A DNA stretch of 23,971 bases from an uncultured Lysobacter sp. GTDB lineage: Bacteria > Pseudomonadota > Gammaproteobacteria > Xanthomonadales > Xanthomonadaceae. The notes beneath the pieces are model-generated. The model did not search any database and had not been told where the DNA came from. It saw nothing but the letters and a program-made list of their open reading frames with translations. The stretch covers positions 1 to 23,971 of the forward strand of contig CAMLID010000048.1 in assembly GCA_946480055.1 (NCBI GenBank), in the 5' to 3' direction. A program made the position numbers and the translations under genes. Of this stretch, positions 9,962 to 18,881 are shown one piece after another; within the stretch, counting starts at the first letter, position 1; the number at the start of each line of letters is the position of its first letter.

Positions 9962-10180
9962 CTACCCGGCGGTCTTTCGCGTTCCCGTCTTGGGACGACG
10001 CGACGCCTTGCCCAGTTCGGTCAGCCGCTCGGGCGAGCCTTCGCCATTGAGTTCGTCCAACACCGCCGCCGGGTAGTCGGCGAACACGTTACCCCACCAG
10101 CGTTTCAAGCTGTTGTCCCAGACACGCCAGCCATCGCCTGGAACCGGCCGTCCGACATAGCGTCGCTTGCGCGCTCCCAT
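9962..10180 (-). CDS. Small basic hypothetical protein (GWRVWDN...RWWGN)
   Basis: About 72 residues from MGARKRRYVGR. It is Trp-rich and strongly basic, with the pattern GWRVWDNSLKRWWGN, then YPAAVLDELNGE, and a Lys/Arg-rich C-terminal tail. Starts at 10180 (72 aa) and 10210 (82 aa) are both possible; neither has a good ribosome site, and 10180 is chosen because it begins at the motif-rich part. It is the first gene downstream of the second predicted effector (stop 10299) on the same strand. The compact Trp-rich pattern and basic tail could suit nucleic-acid or protein binding, but no family was recognised and no function is claimed. Confidence 0.6.
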   Translation of the reverse strand: MGARKRRYVGRPVPGDGWRVWDNSLKRWWGNVFADYPAAVLDELNGEGSPERLTELGKASRRPKTGTRKTAG

Positions 10181-10298
10181 ATCCGATCCGTCGTATCTCG
10201 TGAGTGCCATCGATGTGGCAGCGAGCGCCGCCGGCGGACGGCGCATTGCGGCCCGGACTCGGCGACCGCGCGAACGCAACGTCCGCGCGGCTTGCCGC

Positions 10299-11423
10299 TT
10301 ATCCCATCGCCTTGCGATGCTCGGGTTGCTCGGTCGTCTGCGCGGCCGCCAGCTGGGTCTGCGCTTGCGCTTGCGGTTGGGCCTGCACCGCGACGGTCGC
10401 GGCGTCCTGTTCGCGCACCCCGCGCGCCTGGTTCTCGCTGACCATCGCGTAGTTCGGTCCGGTCGGGCCCTTGCTGCCGTCGAACACGAACACGTTGCGG
10501 TCCGGTTGGCCGCTGGCGTCGACGACCGGGTTACCGGGTTGGATCCCGGTCACGCCGTCGAAGCCCTTCTGTTTCGCGCTCGCGTACAGATTGGCCGCCA
10601 GCTGGTCGTCGGCCATGCCGTGCGTGCGCATAGCGGCGACGACCTGCCCATACATGGGATCTTCGCGCATGCGTGCGACGTTCGGGTCCAGCGCGGCCAG
10701 CGCGGTGCGGGCCTCGCCGGGTGCCGCATCGGGCGTGTTGAGGCTGACCCGGCTGTCGGTGGACACCGCGCCCGGCGTCGGCAGCTTCGGACCGATCACA
10801 TCCTCCGGCGACAGACCGTGCTGGCCCACGCGCACGCGGTCGCTCCATTCCATATTGCCGCTGCTGTTCATCACCACCAGCTTGCCCTGATCGAGCGACT
10901 GCCCGATCAGATTGGCCAGTTGCTCCGGCGTGGCATTGCGGTTGGCTGCGCCGATCTGGTTGCCGATGGAATTGTTGTACAGGTCCATCGCCTCGCGATT
11001 GGCCCAGTTGCCGGGCAGGCCTTCGTGCGCGGTGGTGAAGGCCTTGCCCCACTCCGGCCCGTATTCCTGCGCCAGCCGCGCACTCCAATAGGCGTGCCGG
11101 AACGCGTCGCGATGACCGTCGTTGCCCTGCCACTCGCGCGCGCGGTCGGCGGGAACCCCGGCCGGTACTGCATTGTCCGGAAAGCGCCGCTCGCCCTCGG
11201 CGAAGGCCTCGCGCGCGATATCGCGGAAGCCGCTCAGCCCGGCCAGCCCGCGATCGCGGGTGAGGCGATCGAGCAAGGCGCCCTCGGTCTTGGTCATCTG
11301 CCGGCCGTCGGTGAACGGGATGTCGATCGCACCGAACGCCCGGGGATGGTAGGTGATGACCTCGTCGTCGGCGACCTGGTAGTTCGTCCGGATGTCGTTG
11401 AGGTTGGGACGTGGATCCGCCAT
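10299..11423 (-). CDS. Predicted X-T4SS effector: DUF6973-like domain with degenerate XVIPCD-like C-terminus
   Basis: A 374-residue protein without a signal peptide. Residues about 95-190 hold the pattern HRDAFRHAYWSARLAQEYG, TAHEGLPGN, REAMDLYNNSIG, which I associate with the DUF6973 family (function unknown to me); the repeated His, Asp, Glu and Asn could form a catalytic or metal site. The C-terminal part aligns by eye with the XVIPCD of the effector at 3142-5607: DDQLAANLYASAKQKGFDGV against SDQLAGSLAVAAMRSGMNEI, NVFVFDG against RVFAVQG, then a Gln-rich tail (QAQPQAQAQTQ). This supports export by the T4SS. A small lipoprotein gene ends 60 bp upstream on the same strand, the usual immunity-then-effector layout. 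The enzymatic activity is unknown. The start at 11423 is preceded by AAAAGGAGAGCG, a strong ribosome site. Confidence 0.78.
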   Translation of the reverse strand: MADPRPNLNDIRTNYQVADDEVITYHPRAFGAIDIPFTDGRQMTKTEGALLDRLTRDRGLAGLSGFRDIAREAFAEGERRFPDNAVPAGVPADRAREWQGNDGHRDAFRHAYWSARLAQEYGPEWGKAFTTAHEGLPGNWANREAMDLYNNSIGNQIGAANRNATPEQLANLIGQSLDQGKLVVMNSSGNMEWSDRVRVGQHGLSPEDVIGPKLPTPGAVSTDSRVSLNTPDAAPGEARTALAALDPNVARMREDPMYGQVVAAMRTHGMADDQLAANLYASAKQKGFDGVTGIQPGNPVVDASGQPDRNVFVFDGSKGPTGPNYAMVSENQARGVREQDAATVAVQAQPQAQAQTQLAAAQTTEQPEHRKAMG

Positions 11424-11483
11424 CGCGCTCTCCTTTTCGCTTGCGTTTCGTTCGCTACCGCGCGATCGCGCGCGCCGCGCGCC

Positions 11484-11873
11484 TTATCTGCGCGCCCAGC
11501 GGCGCGATGCCACGCGCCCGTCCTGGTAGCGGACCTCGTAATACTCTTCGTCGATGCCGGCATCGGAAACGCCGAGTTCGTAGATGTCGACGCCGGTCGC
11601 GGCATTGCTGGAGTCCGGCTCGCCGAGCAGGCCGATCACCTCCTCGCGCGGCATGCCGTCGGCGACCAGCTTCGCCAGTGCAGGCACCATCGACCCGCGT
11701 TGGTTGTCCAAGGGCTTCGCGCCGCGTTGCGATTTCCAGGCAGCCGAATCGAAGTTCGTGGTCTCTTGCATGGGGCACGCCGATAGTAGGAAGGGAATCA
11801 ACAGGACGCCGATTCGCGCTCGCTGCAGCGCGAGCCGGGGCGAAATCCCCAAGGTGACCGATAGCTTGCTCAT
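11484..11873 (-). CDS. Small BamE/SmpA-like lipoprotein, candidate immunity protein
   Basis: Encodes 129 residues. A rather long n-region precedes a hydrophobic core and the lipobox LSAC (Cys33), with Pro at +2, so it should be lipidated and exported. The mature part contains GMPREEVIGLLGEPDSS, then VDIYELG, YYEVRYQDGRVASRRW, which resembles the BamE/SmpA two-helix plus three-strand fold (by pattern, not by search). The start at 11873 has AGGGA upstream; an ATG 16 codons earlier is not supported. It lies 60 bp upstream of the DUF6973-like effector on the same strand, as X-Tfi immunity genes typically do. BamE-like folds are common in periplasmic inhibitors, but a housekeeping envelope role remains possible. 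The immunity function is inferred from context. Confidence 0.78.
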   Translation of the reverse strand: MSKLSVTLGISPRLALQRARIGVLLIPFLLSACPMQETTNFDSAAWKSQRGAKPLDNQRGSMVPALAKLVADGMPREEVIGLLGEPDSSNAATGVDIYELGVSDAGIDEEYYEVRYQDGRVASRRWARR

Positions 11874-12062
11874 GAACCGTCCCTGGAGTGGCTGGCGTCC
11901 GAACGGGCACGAGCCTAGCACGGCCGTTCGCGGCCGTCCTAGGGGCCCGAAATCCGCACTTTCACCGCGATTTCAAGGCCAATCCTGAGTTGCGTTCGGC
12001 GCGGGTTCCGCGCTGGAAGGCACCGGCCATGCCGATAGCCGGCGTCCGCTTCCGGGCAAGGG

Positions 12063-12926
12063 TCAGGCGGTGCTTTGCAGCCATTCGCGGAATATCCGCG
12101 CGGCGTCGGATTCCGGGCGCGAACGCAGCCGTGTCAGCCAGTAACGTCCGACGTCGATTTCGGTATCGAACAGTTTCACCAACCGTTCGGTGGCAATGTC
12201 CCGCTCGAACATGCACAGGGGCAAGAGCGCCACGCCGGCCCCGGCAGCGGCGGCGCTCGCCATCGTCAACGAGGAATCGAACACCGGCCCTCGTGCCGTG
12301 ACACCGGCGACTCCGGCCGCCCGAAACCAGCGCGACCACTCGTCCTGACGATAGGAACGAAGCAGCGTCGCCACCGCCAGATCCCGTGGATGCGTCAGTA
12401 CGCGCGTCAGCGACGGAGCGCAAATTGCCGCAAAAGGAGCCGGCAAGATCGGAGTGGATTCCAGCCCCTGCCAGTCGCCGTCTCCGAAGCGGATCGCCAG
12501 ATCCAGTCCTTCGCTGGACAGATCGAGACGGTTGTTGTGCGTGAGCACCCGCACTTCCACCTGGGGATGAGCGGCGGCGAAACCAGGCAGCCGTGGCAGC
12601 AACCAGCCCGTTGCGAAGGTACCGACCACACCGACGCTTATCACCTCGCAGACGTGGCCGCCATGCACGCGCTCGAGCACGGCGGACATGCGCTCGAACG
12701 ACTCATTGAGCACCGGGAACAGCGCGGCCCCCTCTTCGGTCAGCGCCACGCCCCGTGGCAGGCGATGAAACAGGACCAAGCCGAGCCTGGATTCGAGCGC
12801 CTTGATCTGGTGACTCAGCGCAGCCTGACTGACGCACAACTCGTCGGCCGCACGGGTCAGGCTCTGATGCCGCGCGGCGGCTTCGAAGGCGCGCAGGGCG
12901 TTGAGCGGCAGTTGAGGTCGGATCAT
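12063..12926 (-). CDS. ampR: LysR-type regulator, AmpR-like, divergent from the beta-lactamase
   Basis: Encodes 287 residues. The N-terminal helix-turn-helix reads PLNALRAFEAAARHQSLTRA then ELCVSQAALSHQIKALE (about 8-48), followed by LFHRLPRGVALTEEG, strongly AmpR-like. The remainder is the two-lobed effector-binding domain. AmpR proteins sense muropeptides in the cytoplasm and switch on chromosomal beta-lactamase genes (family knowledge). The start at 12926 matches the family start (MxRPxLPLNALRAF); no purine-rich ribosome site is visible. Immediately upstream lie ATTAG/CTAAT repeats that look like its own operator. The divergent neighbour is an L1-like B3 enzyme. Other LysR members with the same N-terminus (GcvA group) are an alternative, so the inducer is not certain. 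Confidence 0.85.
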   Translation of the reverse strand: MIRPQLPLNALRAFEAAARHQSLTRAADELCVSQAALSHQIKALESRLGLVLFHRLPRGVALTEEGAALFPVLNESFERMSAVLERVHGGHVCEVISVGVVGTFATGWLLPRLPGFAAAHPQVEVRVLTHNNRLDLSSEGLDLAIRFGDGDWQGLESTPILPAPFAAICAPSLTRVLTHPRDLAVATLLRSYRQDEWSRWFRAAGVAGVTARGPVFDSSLTMASAAAAGAGVALLPLCMFERDIATERLVKLFDTEIDVGRYWLTRLRSRPESDAARIFREWLQSTA

Positions 12927-14260
<1,334 letters not shown>

Positions 14261-14426
14261 TGCGGCGCCAATAAACCGCTTCGGCATGAGGCCCAACCAT
14301 CCGCGCAAGTCCAGGCCGCTTCGTGGATCGGCTGAATCGAAACGTTGAACGGCCGATTTCGACTGCGAGCAGACATACAGGCGCCCTGTAGTCTCTATGC
14401 GTGCAGCGTACGGATGCCGGCCAAGG

Positions 14427-15233
14427 TCACGGACGGATGGCGGCTTCGCAGAGCCTCGCGATCACTTCGCTGCCTGCACGAGCCCCTTCCTCATCGGAAG
14501 GGGCGAACTCGGTCACGGTGAGGCCGACCAGGTCGGCTTCGCCTGCGATGCGGCGGACCAAGGCGATCGCGTCTTCGATCCCGAGACCGCCGTCGGGGTA
14601 AGCGAGATAAGGAAACTCGTGCGGATCGAGTACGTCCAGGTCGAAATGGATATGCACGGGCCCGCCGATGGGCTCCTGTGGATCCAGCCGCTTCAGATCC
14701 AGTTCGCGCTGCAAGGCCCAGTCGCCGTCGTCGCCGACCCGGATGCCGAAATAGCGGAAGCGCGCCGGATCGATCGGAGCGCCCAGAAAGGGCCGCATCG
14801 GCGCGGGCGCACGCCCCAGGATCGCGCTCACCGGCATGCCGTGGAAGTTGCCGCTGGGCGACGTCTCGGGCGTGTTCGCGTCGAGATGGGCGTCGATCCA
14901 GATCACGCGCAGGCCGGGATGCAGGCCGCTCAGATAATCGATCACCGCGACATCCACCGCGCAATCGCCGCCGGCGGTCAGCACGCGCCTGGCACCGGAG
15001 CGCGCGAGTAGCTCCTGGGCGCTGCGGAACTGCGCAAAGATCGCGTCCCAGCGCCGGACACCGTGAGCGACATCCGCAGCGTCGTCGCCCAAGGGTACCC
15101 GGACCAGCGGCGCGTATCGCCCGTACACCTCGGCGGCCGCCGCAGCGCCGCGCGGCAGGTGCTCGTGCCGGCCCGAGCCCTGCCATTGCGGGTAGGCCAG
15201 GCTGAGGTCGAACGGCAGTTGGCTGGACAGCAT
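14427..15233 (-). CDS. Arginase/agmatinase-family hydrolase (ureohydrolase superfamily) with a Cys in place of a metal-ligand His
   Basis: Encodes 268 residues. Metal-binding motifs of the ureohydrolase fold are present: WIDAHLD (D114, H116, D118), GNFHGMP (H131) and HFDLDVLDP (D198, D200). The first motif, usually GGDH, reads GGDC (C91), so one expected manganese ligand is replaced by Cys; this occurs in an atypical arginase-like subgroup, so the enzyme may bind metal differently or act on another guanidino or amidino compound. The start at 15233 has GGAG about 10 bases upstream; an ATG 27 codons earlier is unsupported. It is convergent with the beta-lactamase and shows no operon partner, so the substrate is unknown. 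Confidence 0.85.
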   Translation of the reverse strand: MLSSQLPFDLSLAYPQWQGSGRHEHLPRGAAAAAEVYGRYAPLVRVPLGDDAADVAHGVRRWDAIFAQFRSAQELLARSGARRVLTAGGDCAVDVAVIDYLSGLHPGLRVIWIDAHLDANTPETSPSGNFHGMPVSAILGRAPAPMRPFLGAPIDPARFRYFGIRVGDDGDWALQRELDLKRLDPQEPIGGPVHIHFDLDVLDPHEFPYLAYPDGGLGIEDAIALVRRIAGEADLVGLTVTEFAPSDEEGARAGSEVIARLCEAAIRP

Positions 15234-15270
15234 CTGCTTCGCGCTCCATTTGGATCGTGACTTCGATTCA

Positions 15271-15423
15271 TTCAAGCCGAAGTCGCTACTCAACCGGCAC
15301 TCCCGTACTCGCAAGCCCGCAACTGCGGGGCGAGGTCGCGGGAGGCCTCAGGCGGGCCGTTGCAGCCTGCGTGCTGCCGGGCATCGGCGCGTTACGGCCC
15401 ACCTCTTTCAAGCCGAAGCCGCT
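15271..15423. repeat. 17-bp near-perfect direct repeat upstream of the arginase-family gene
   Basis: TTCAAGCCGAAGTCGCT at 15271-15287 recurs at 15407-15423 with one mismatch (T to C). The second copy leads into an imperfect hairpin (AAGCCG / CGGCTT, 15416-15437). Both lie in the 294-bp gap between the arginase-family start and the stop of the SDR gene, which shows no convincing gene. They could be binding sites for a regulator or remnants of a small duplication. Confidence 0.4.
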
Positions 15424-15527
15424 TAACGACTCGGCTTAGTTTAAGCAGACAGGCGCTGATAGTGTCGATGCCAGCGCTGGTTCTATCTGGCCGAACAATC
15501 CCAAGAGGCCTGCGGTGTTTCGTGCGA

Positions 15528-16400
15528 TCACCCGGCGTAGTAGCCGGGTTGATCCAGGTCGGCAAGCAAGTCCGGGCCGGTCGGCTCCCAACCGAGCCTT
15601 GCGCGTGTGCGTGCGCTGGATGCGAACATATCCGCGCCAGCAAAATCCGCGAACCACCCGAAATGATCTCGCTCCCGTGATTCGACGGGCAGACCAAGCC
15701 GGAGACCGATCGTCTCGGCGATCCGCTTGAACGATACGCCGTCATCGGCCACCGCGTGGTAGACCGATTCGGTCGCCCCTTGTTCGAGTGCGAGCCGGTA
15801 GAGGCGCGCCGCGTCCGACCGGTGCACGCCGGCCCAGCGGTTCAGCCCCTCGCCGAGATACGCAGACACGCCCTTCTCGCGCGCCAAACGAATCAGGATG
15901 GGGACGAATCCGTAGTCGCCGAGGCCATGGACCGACGGCGCGAGCCGCACCGTCGCCACACGCACGCCGCGCTCGGCCAGCGTTCGCGCGGCCGTTTCCG
16001 ACTTCCGCGGCGAAGACGGTTGAGGCAGGTCCATCTCGGTCGCGGCACGGCCTTGCGCTATCCGCGCCAGGCCCGACGTGACCAGAAGCGGGCGCTGCGA
16101 TCCTTCCAGAGCGCTGCCCAAGGTCTCGATCGCGCGCCGGTCCTGCTCGGCGTTCTCCGCGAACTTGGAAAAATCGTGGTTGAACGCCGTGTGCGCCACC
16201 GCGTCCGCCATTGAAGCCGCGCTACGCAAAATATCGAGGTCGTCGAGCGTGGCACGGACGACCCGGGCACCTGTCGCCGCGAGCGCGGCCGCCTTGTCGT
16301 CGCTGCGGGCCAGGCCCGTGACCTGGTGGCCCGAACGAAGCAGTTCTTCGACCACGGCCGAGCCGACCCACCCGGTGGCCCCGGTTACGAACACATGCAT
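15528..16400 (-). CDS. NAD(P)-dependent epimerase/dehydratase-like protein (atypical/extended SDR)
   Basis: Encodes 290 residues. The Rossmann nucleotide-binding motif GATGWVG lies at 7-13, followed by VTGLARSDDKAAAL and acidic residues, with HTAFNHDF near 70-80 and LLVTSGLA near 108-115. The active-site Tyr-x3-Lys of classical SDRs is not obvious (PRKSETAARTL occupies the expected place), so it may be a reductase or a nucleotide sensor rather than an epimerase. AGGAGA upstream supports the start. The gene lies 100 bp downstream of the O-methyltransferase on the same strand, and both are probably under the divergent TetR regulator. The substrate is unknown. Confidence 0.85.
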   Translation of the reverse strand: MHVFVTGATGWVGSAVVEELLRSGHQVTGLARSDDKAAALAATGARVVRATLDDLDILRSAASMADAVAHTAFNHDFSKFAENAEQDRRAIETLGSALEGSQRPLLVTSGLARIAQGRAATEMDLPQPSSPRKSETAARTLAERGVRVATVRLAPSVHGLGDYGFVPILIRLAREKGVSAYLGEGLNRWAGVHRSDAARLYRLALEQGATESVYHAVADDGVSFKRIAETIGLRLGLPVESRERDHFGWFADFAGADMFASSARTRARLGWEPTGPDLLADLDQPGYYAG

Positions 16401-16500
16401 GGTGAAATCTCCTGGGTGGTCGCGCGAGCCGTTACGGCTCGGCGACGATGCAATCAGAGCAGTGATGTTTTTCCGGCCTGCGCCGGCGGATGCCGCTGTT

Positions 16501-17166
16501 TCAACCCAGCCGCATCGACAACTCGACGTCCTCGCCGAAGGGCGTGGACAGGTAAGCGTTCGCGGGCGAACGCACGTGCGCCAGGTAGTCGGGACTGTAG
16601 TCGGCGTTGTCGGCGACGATCAGCGCACCCGGTCTGAGGCGGCTCTGCACCAAGCTCAGGACCTCGGGATAGAGCGCCTTGGCGCCGTCGAGCAGCAACA
16701 GGTCGATCGTTTCGGGCAGATCGGCGCTCAGCGTCCGCAGCGCATCGCCTTCGCGGATCTCCACCAGGTCGATGACACCACCGGCCGTCAGATTCTCTCG
16801 CGCACGCACCACCTTGGACGGCTCGAACTCGGTAGTGATCAGGCGGCCGCCGCCGTTGTCGCGCAGGGCCGCGGCCAGGTACAGGGTGGAGATGCCGAAC
16901 GAGGCTCCGAATTCGACGATGGTGCGCGCGCCGCAGCTGCGCGCCAGCATGTAGAGCAAGGTCCCCGTTTCGCGGGAGACGGGCAGCGCGAGATCCTTCA
17001 TGCGCCCGTAGTAGTCGAGGTATTCGGTCTTGCTGTGCATCAGGCGTTCGCGCTCCTGGCGGGAGAGCGCGGCCACCACGGGGCTGGTCGCCGGCGATGC
17101 CGCGTCGGCGGCTTCGAACAGACGGTCCAGCAAGGGCGCAACGGGGTTTGAAGTCAGGGTGGTCAT
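16501..17166 (-). CDS. SAM-dependent methyltransferase, O-methyltransferase type
   Basis: Encodes 221 residues. Motif I, IVEFGASFGIST (about 82-93), binds S-adenosylmethionine. An acidic strand end (TTEFEP) follows, then IREGDAL and LLLLDGAK, the usual order of a class I methyltransferase of the catechol-O-methyltransferase-like group. It is predicted cytoplasmic. Ribosome binding is weak (GGAACC). The gene is divergent from a TetR-family regulator with 93 bp between them and is followed by an SDR-type gene; TetR-controlled modifying enzymes of this sort often act on a small toxic or signalling molecule, which is inference. Confidence 0.87.
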   Translation of the reverse strand: MTTLTSNPVAPLLDRLFEAADAASPATSPVVAALSRQERERLMHSKTEYLDYYGRMKDLALPVSRETGTLLYMLARSCGARTIVEFGASFGISTLYLAAALRDNGGGRLITTEFEPSKVVRARENLTAGGVIDLVEIREGDALRTLSADLPETIDLLLLDGAKALYPEVLSLVQSRLRPGALIVADNADYSPDYLAHVRSPANAYLSTPFGEDVELSMRLG

Positions 17167-17212
17167 GTGGGGGGTTCCGGTAAGAAATGCGCGAATCTTC
17201 GCGCCGGATTAG

Positions 17213-17247
17213 AATGCGACTGATTCGTCAGATTCGCTATTCGCATT
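17213..17247. promoter_or_regulatory. Candidate TetR operator between tetR and the O-methyltransferase
   Basis: Nested symmetric elements sit in the 93-bp divergent gap: outer arms AATGCGA (17213-17219) and TCGCATT (17241-17247), an inner CTGA-TTCG-TCAG (17220-17231), and a GATTCG direct repeat. Their position between the two starts fits an operator controlling both genes. Confidence 0.5.
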
Positions 17248-17259
17248 GCCCACGCCGCC

Positions 17260-17892
17260 ATGACCGACCGCCGAAAACACAAGATTTCCCTGCGAAAACA
17301 GCCCAAACAGGCCCGCTCGAACGAGCTGATCGCCGCCGTCCTGGAGGCGGCAGTTCAGGTTTTGGAGAAGGAAGGCGCCTCGCGTTTCACCACCGCGCGG
17401 GTAGCCGAGAAAGCCGGCGTCAGCGTGGGCTCGCTGTATCAGTACTTCCCGAACAAGGCGGCGATCCTGTTCCGGCTCCAAAGCGACGAATGGCGGCAGA
17501 CGGCCGAGCTGTGGGCCCGCATCCTCGCGGATACCGACAGGCCGGCGCTGGAACGACTGCGCGCCCTGGTCCACGCCTTCATTCGTTCGGAGTGCGACGA
17601 AGCCAAGATGCGCATCGCGCTCAACGATGCCGCCCCGCTCTATCGCGATGCGCCCGAAGCGCGCGACGCCCGGACGTCGGCAGAGCGCGCGTTCCAGGCC
17701 TTCATGCAAGAAGTCCTGCCCGCCGCGTCAGCAACGACGCGCGCCCTGGCCGGCGATCTGATCACGACCACGCTCAGCGCGGTGGGGAAGCGTTTTTCGG
17801 AAAGCCCGCGCACGCCCGCGCAGATCCAGGCCTATGCCGATGCCATGGCCGATATGTTCTGCGCCTACCTCAAGGGGATCGAACAGGGCTGA
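17260..17892 (+). CDS. TetR-family transcriptional regulator
   Basis: Encodes 210 residues. After a basic N-terminus (RRKHKISLRKQPKQARS) the helix-turn-helix reads FTTARVAEKAGVSVGSLYQYFPNKAAIL (key positions about 47-74), a classic TetR pattern. The C-terminal ligand-binding half contains RSECDEAKMRIALND, a segment repeated at 18804 (see the remnant). The protein is expected to repress the divergent O-methyltransferase and itself through the symmetric elements at 17213-17247, and release on binding a small molecule that cannot be inferred. The start at 17260 is the only reasonable ATG; no strong ribosome site is seen. Confidence 0.92.
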   Translation: MTDRRKHKISLRKQPKQARSNELIAAVLEAAVQVLEKEGASRFTTARVAEKAGVSVGSLYQYFPNKAAILFRLQSDEWRQTAELWARILADTDRPALERLRALVHAFIRSECDEAKMRIALNDAAPLYRDAPEARDARTSAERAFQAFMQEVLPAASATTRALAGDLITTTLSAVGKRFSESPRTPAQIQAYADAMADMFCAYLKGIEQG

Positions 17893-18133
17893 GAGCGACG
17901 AAGGCCGGGAGGCCCAGGCCGTCATGGGCCGGGAAAGAGATGCGAAACGCTCGTCTTCCGCGGTTCGCCTAAGTCCCTCTTTGGCCCTGCCCGATAGCAG
18001 TGGTCTTAGCACCTGAGATAGGGCCATGCTCTAGTCAAAAGCCACGGAGCCGTCGCGGCCGAGAGTCGACATGGCACCGCAGCTGCAGTCGCAAGAGAAT
18101 GCGCCCCCCTCCGAGCACCATCTACGATCCGCC

Positions 18134-18775
18134 ATGACCCTACCCCACCTCGATCCAAAACTCGTTTTCGCCTGGCAAGCCGCGCACTCCATCGCTCGCA
18201 ATTCCCCGCCCCCTGTCCACGACCGCGGCGGCTTCCGGGTGGATACCCACTCGGAAAAGGAAACCAAGCGCTGGGTATTCCCGCAGCTATGCGATGGGCT
18301 GCGCGAAATCGCACAGGAAATTACGGCGCCACGGCATTACCTGAAGCTGTGCGGCTCCGACGAGGAACTGCGAAGCGCACTGCCGGCGCGCTGGGAGGTT
18401 CAGCCGGCGAACTATTTCATGACCGCGACAGCGGCGACCCTCGATGCAAAGCCGCTGCCGGACGGCTACCGGATGGAGCTTCATCAAACCGGCCCCGTCA
18501 CCCGAGCCTGCGTCATCGCGCCGGATGGCGACCCGGCCGCAAGCGGATGCATGGCGGAAACCGCGGAGGTCTGCATCTACGACCGGATCGAAACTTCGCA
18601 GGATCACAGGCGCAAAGGATTGGGCGTCGCGGTGATGATCGCCCTTGGAACCGCGCGAAGGTCCCTGGCAACTCCACAGCTTCTGGTCGCGACCGCAGAC
18701 GGCCGCGGCCTCTATGCGAACCTGGGTTGGACGGTGATCGCGCCATTGGCTGCCGCGACCATTCCGGAAAGCTGA
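18134..18775 (+). CDS. GNAT-family N-acetyltransferase
   Basis: Encodes 213 residues from MTLPHLDPKLVFAW. The acetyl-CoA-binding signature lies in the C-terminal half: VCIYDRIETSQDHRRKGLGVAVMIALG (motif A, R-R-K-G-L-G at about 175) followed by LLVATADGRGLYANLGW, typical of motif B. The first 100 residues are less typical and may bind the substrate (amine unknown). An ATG 21 codons upstream is possible but is preceded by a low-complexity leader; neither start has a clear ribosome site. The gene stands alone between tetR and the end of the T4SS-linked island, convergent with the latter. Nothing was recognised in 17893-18133. Confidence 0.85.
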   Translation: MTLPHLDPKLVFAWQAAHSIARNSPPPVHDRGGFRVDTHSEKETKRWVFPQLCDGLREIAQEITAPRHYLKLCGSDEELRSALPARWEVQPANYFMTATAATLDAKPLPDGYRMELHQTGPVTRACVIAPDGDPAASGCMAETAEVCIYDRIETSQDHRRKGLGVAVMIALGTARRSLATPQLLVATADGRGLYANLGWTVIAPLAAATIPES

Positions 18776-18803
18776 ACCCGATGCTGGGCGTCTGGCTCAC
18801 CGT

Positions 18804-18870
18804 CGTTCGGAGTGCGATGAAGCCAAGATGCGCATCGCGCTCAACGATGTCGCCTGCTCCATCGCGTTGC
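18804..18870 (+). pseudogene. Decayed tetR fragment (duplicate of part of the gene at 17260)
   Basis: Bases 18804-18849 encode RSECDEAKMRIALND in one frame, identical to the TetR protein segment encoded near 17583-17627, and the DNA differs at only a few positions. Similarity continues weakly to about 18870, but after one missing base the frame is lost. There is no helix-turn-helix or remainder of the gene nearby, so this is a remnant, either of a tandem paralogue or of a local duplication. It directly abuts the low-GC island (lipoprotein stop at 18882). Confidence 0.7.
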
Positions 18871-18881
18871 GCAAGGCCTTA

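Noticed and set aside
10167..11786. Plus-strand frame of about 540 codons opposite the second effector and its lipoprotein
   Set aside because: Antisense shadow spanning two well-supported genes; translation has no recognisable domain.
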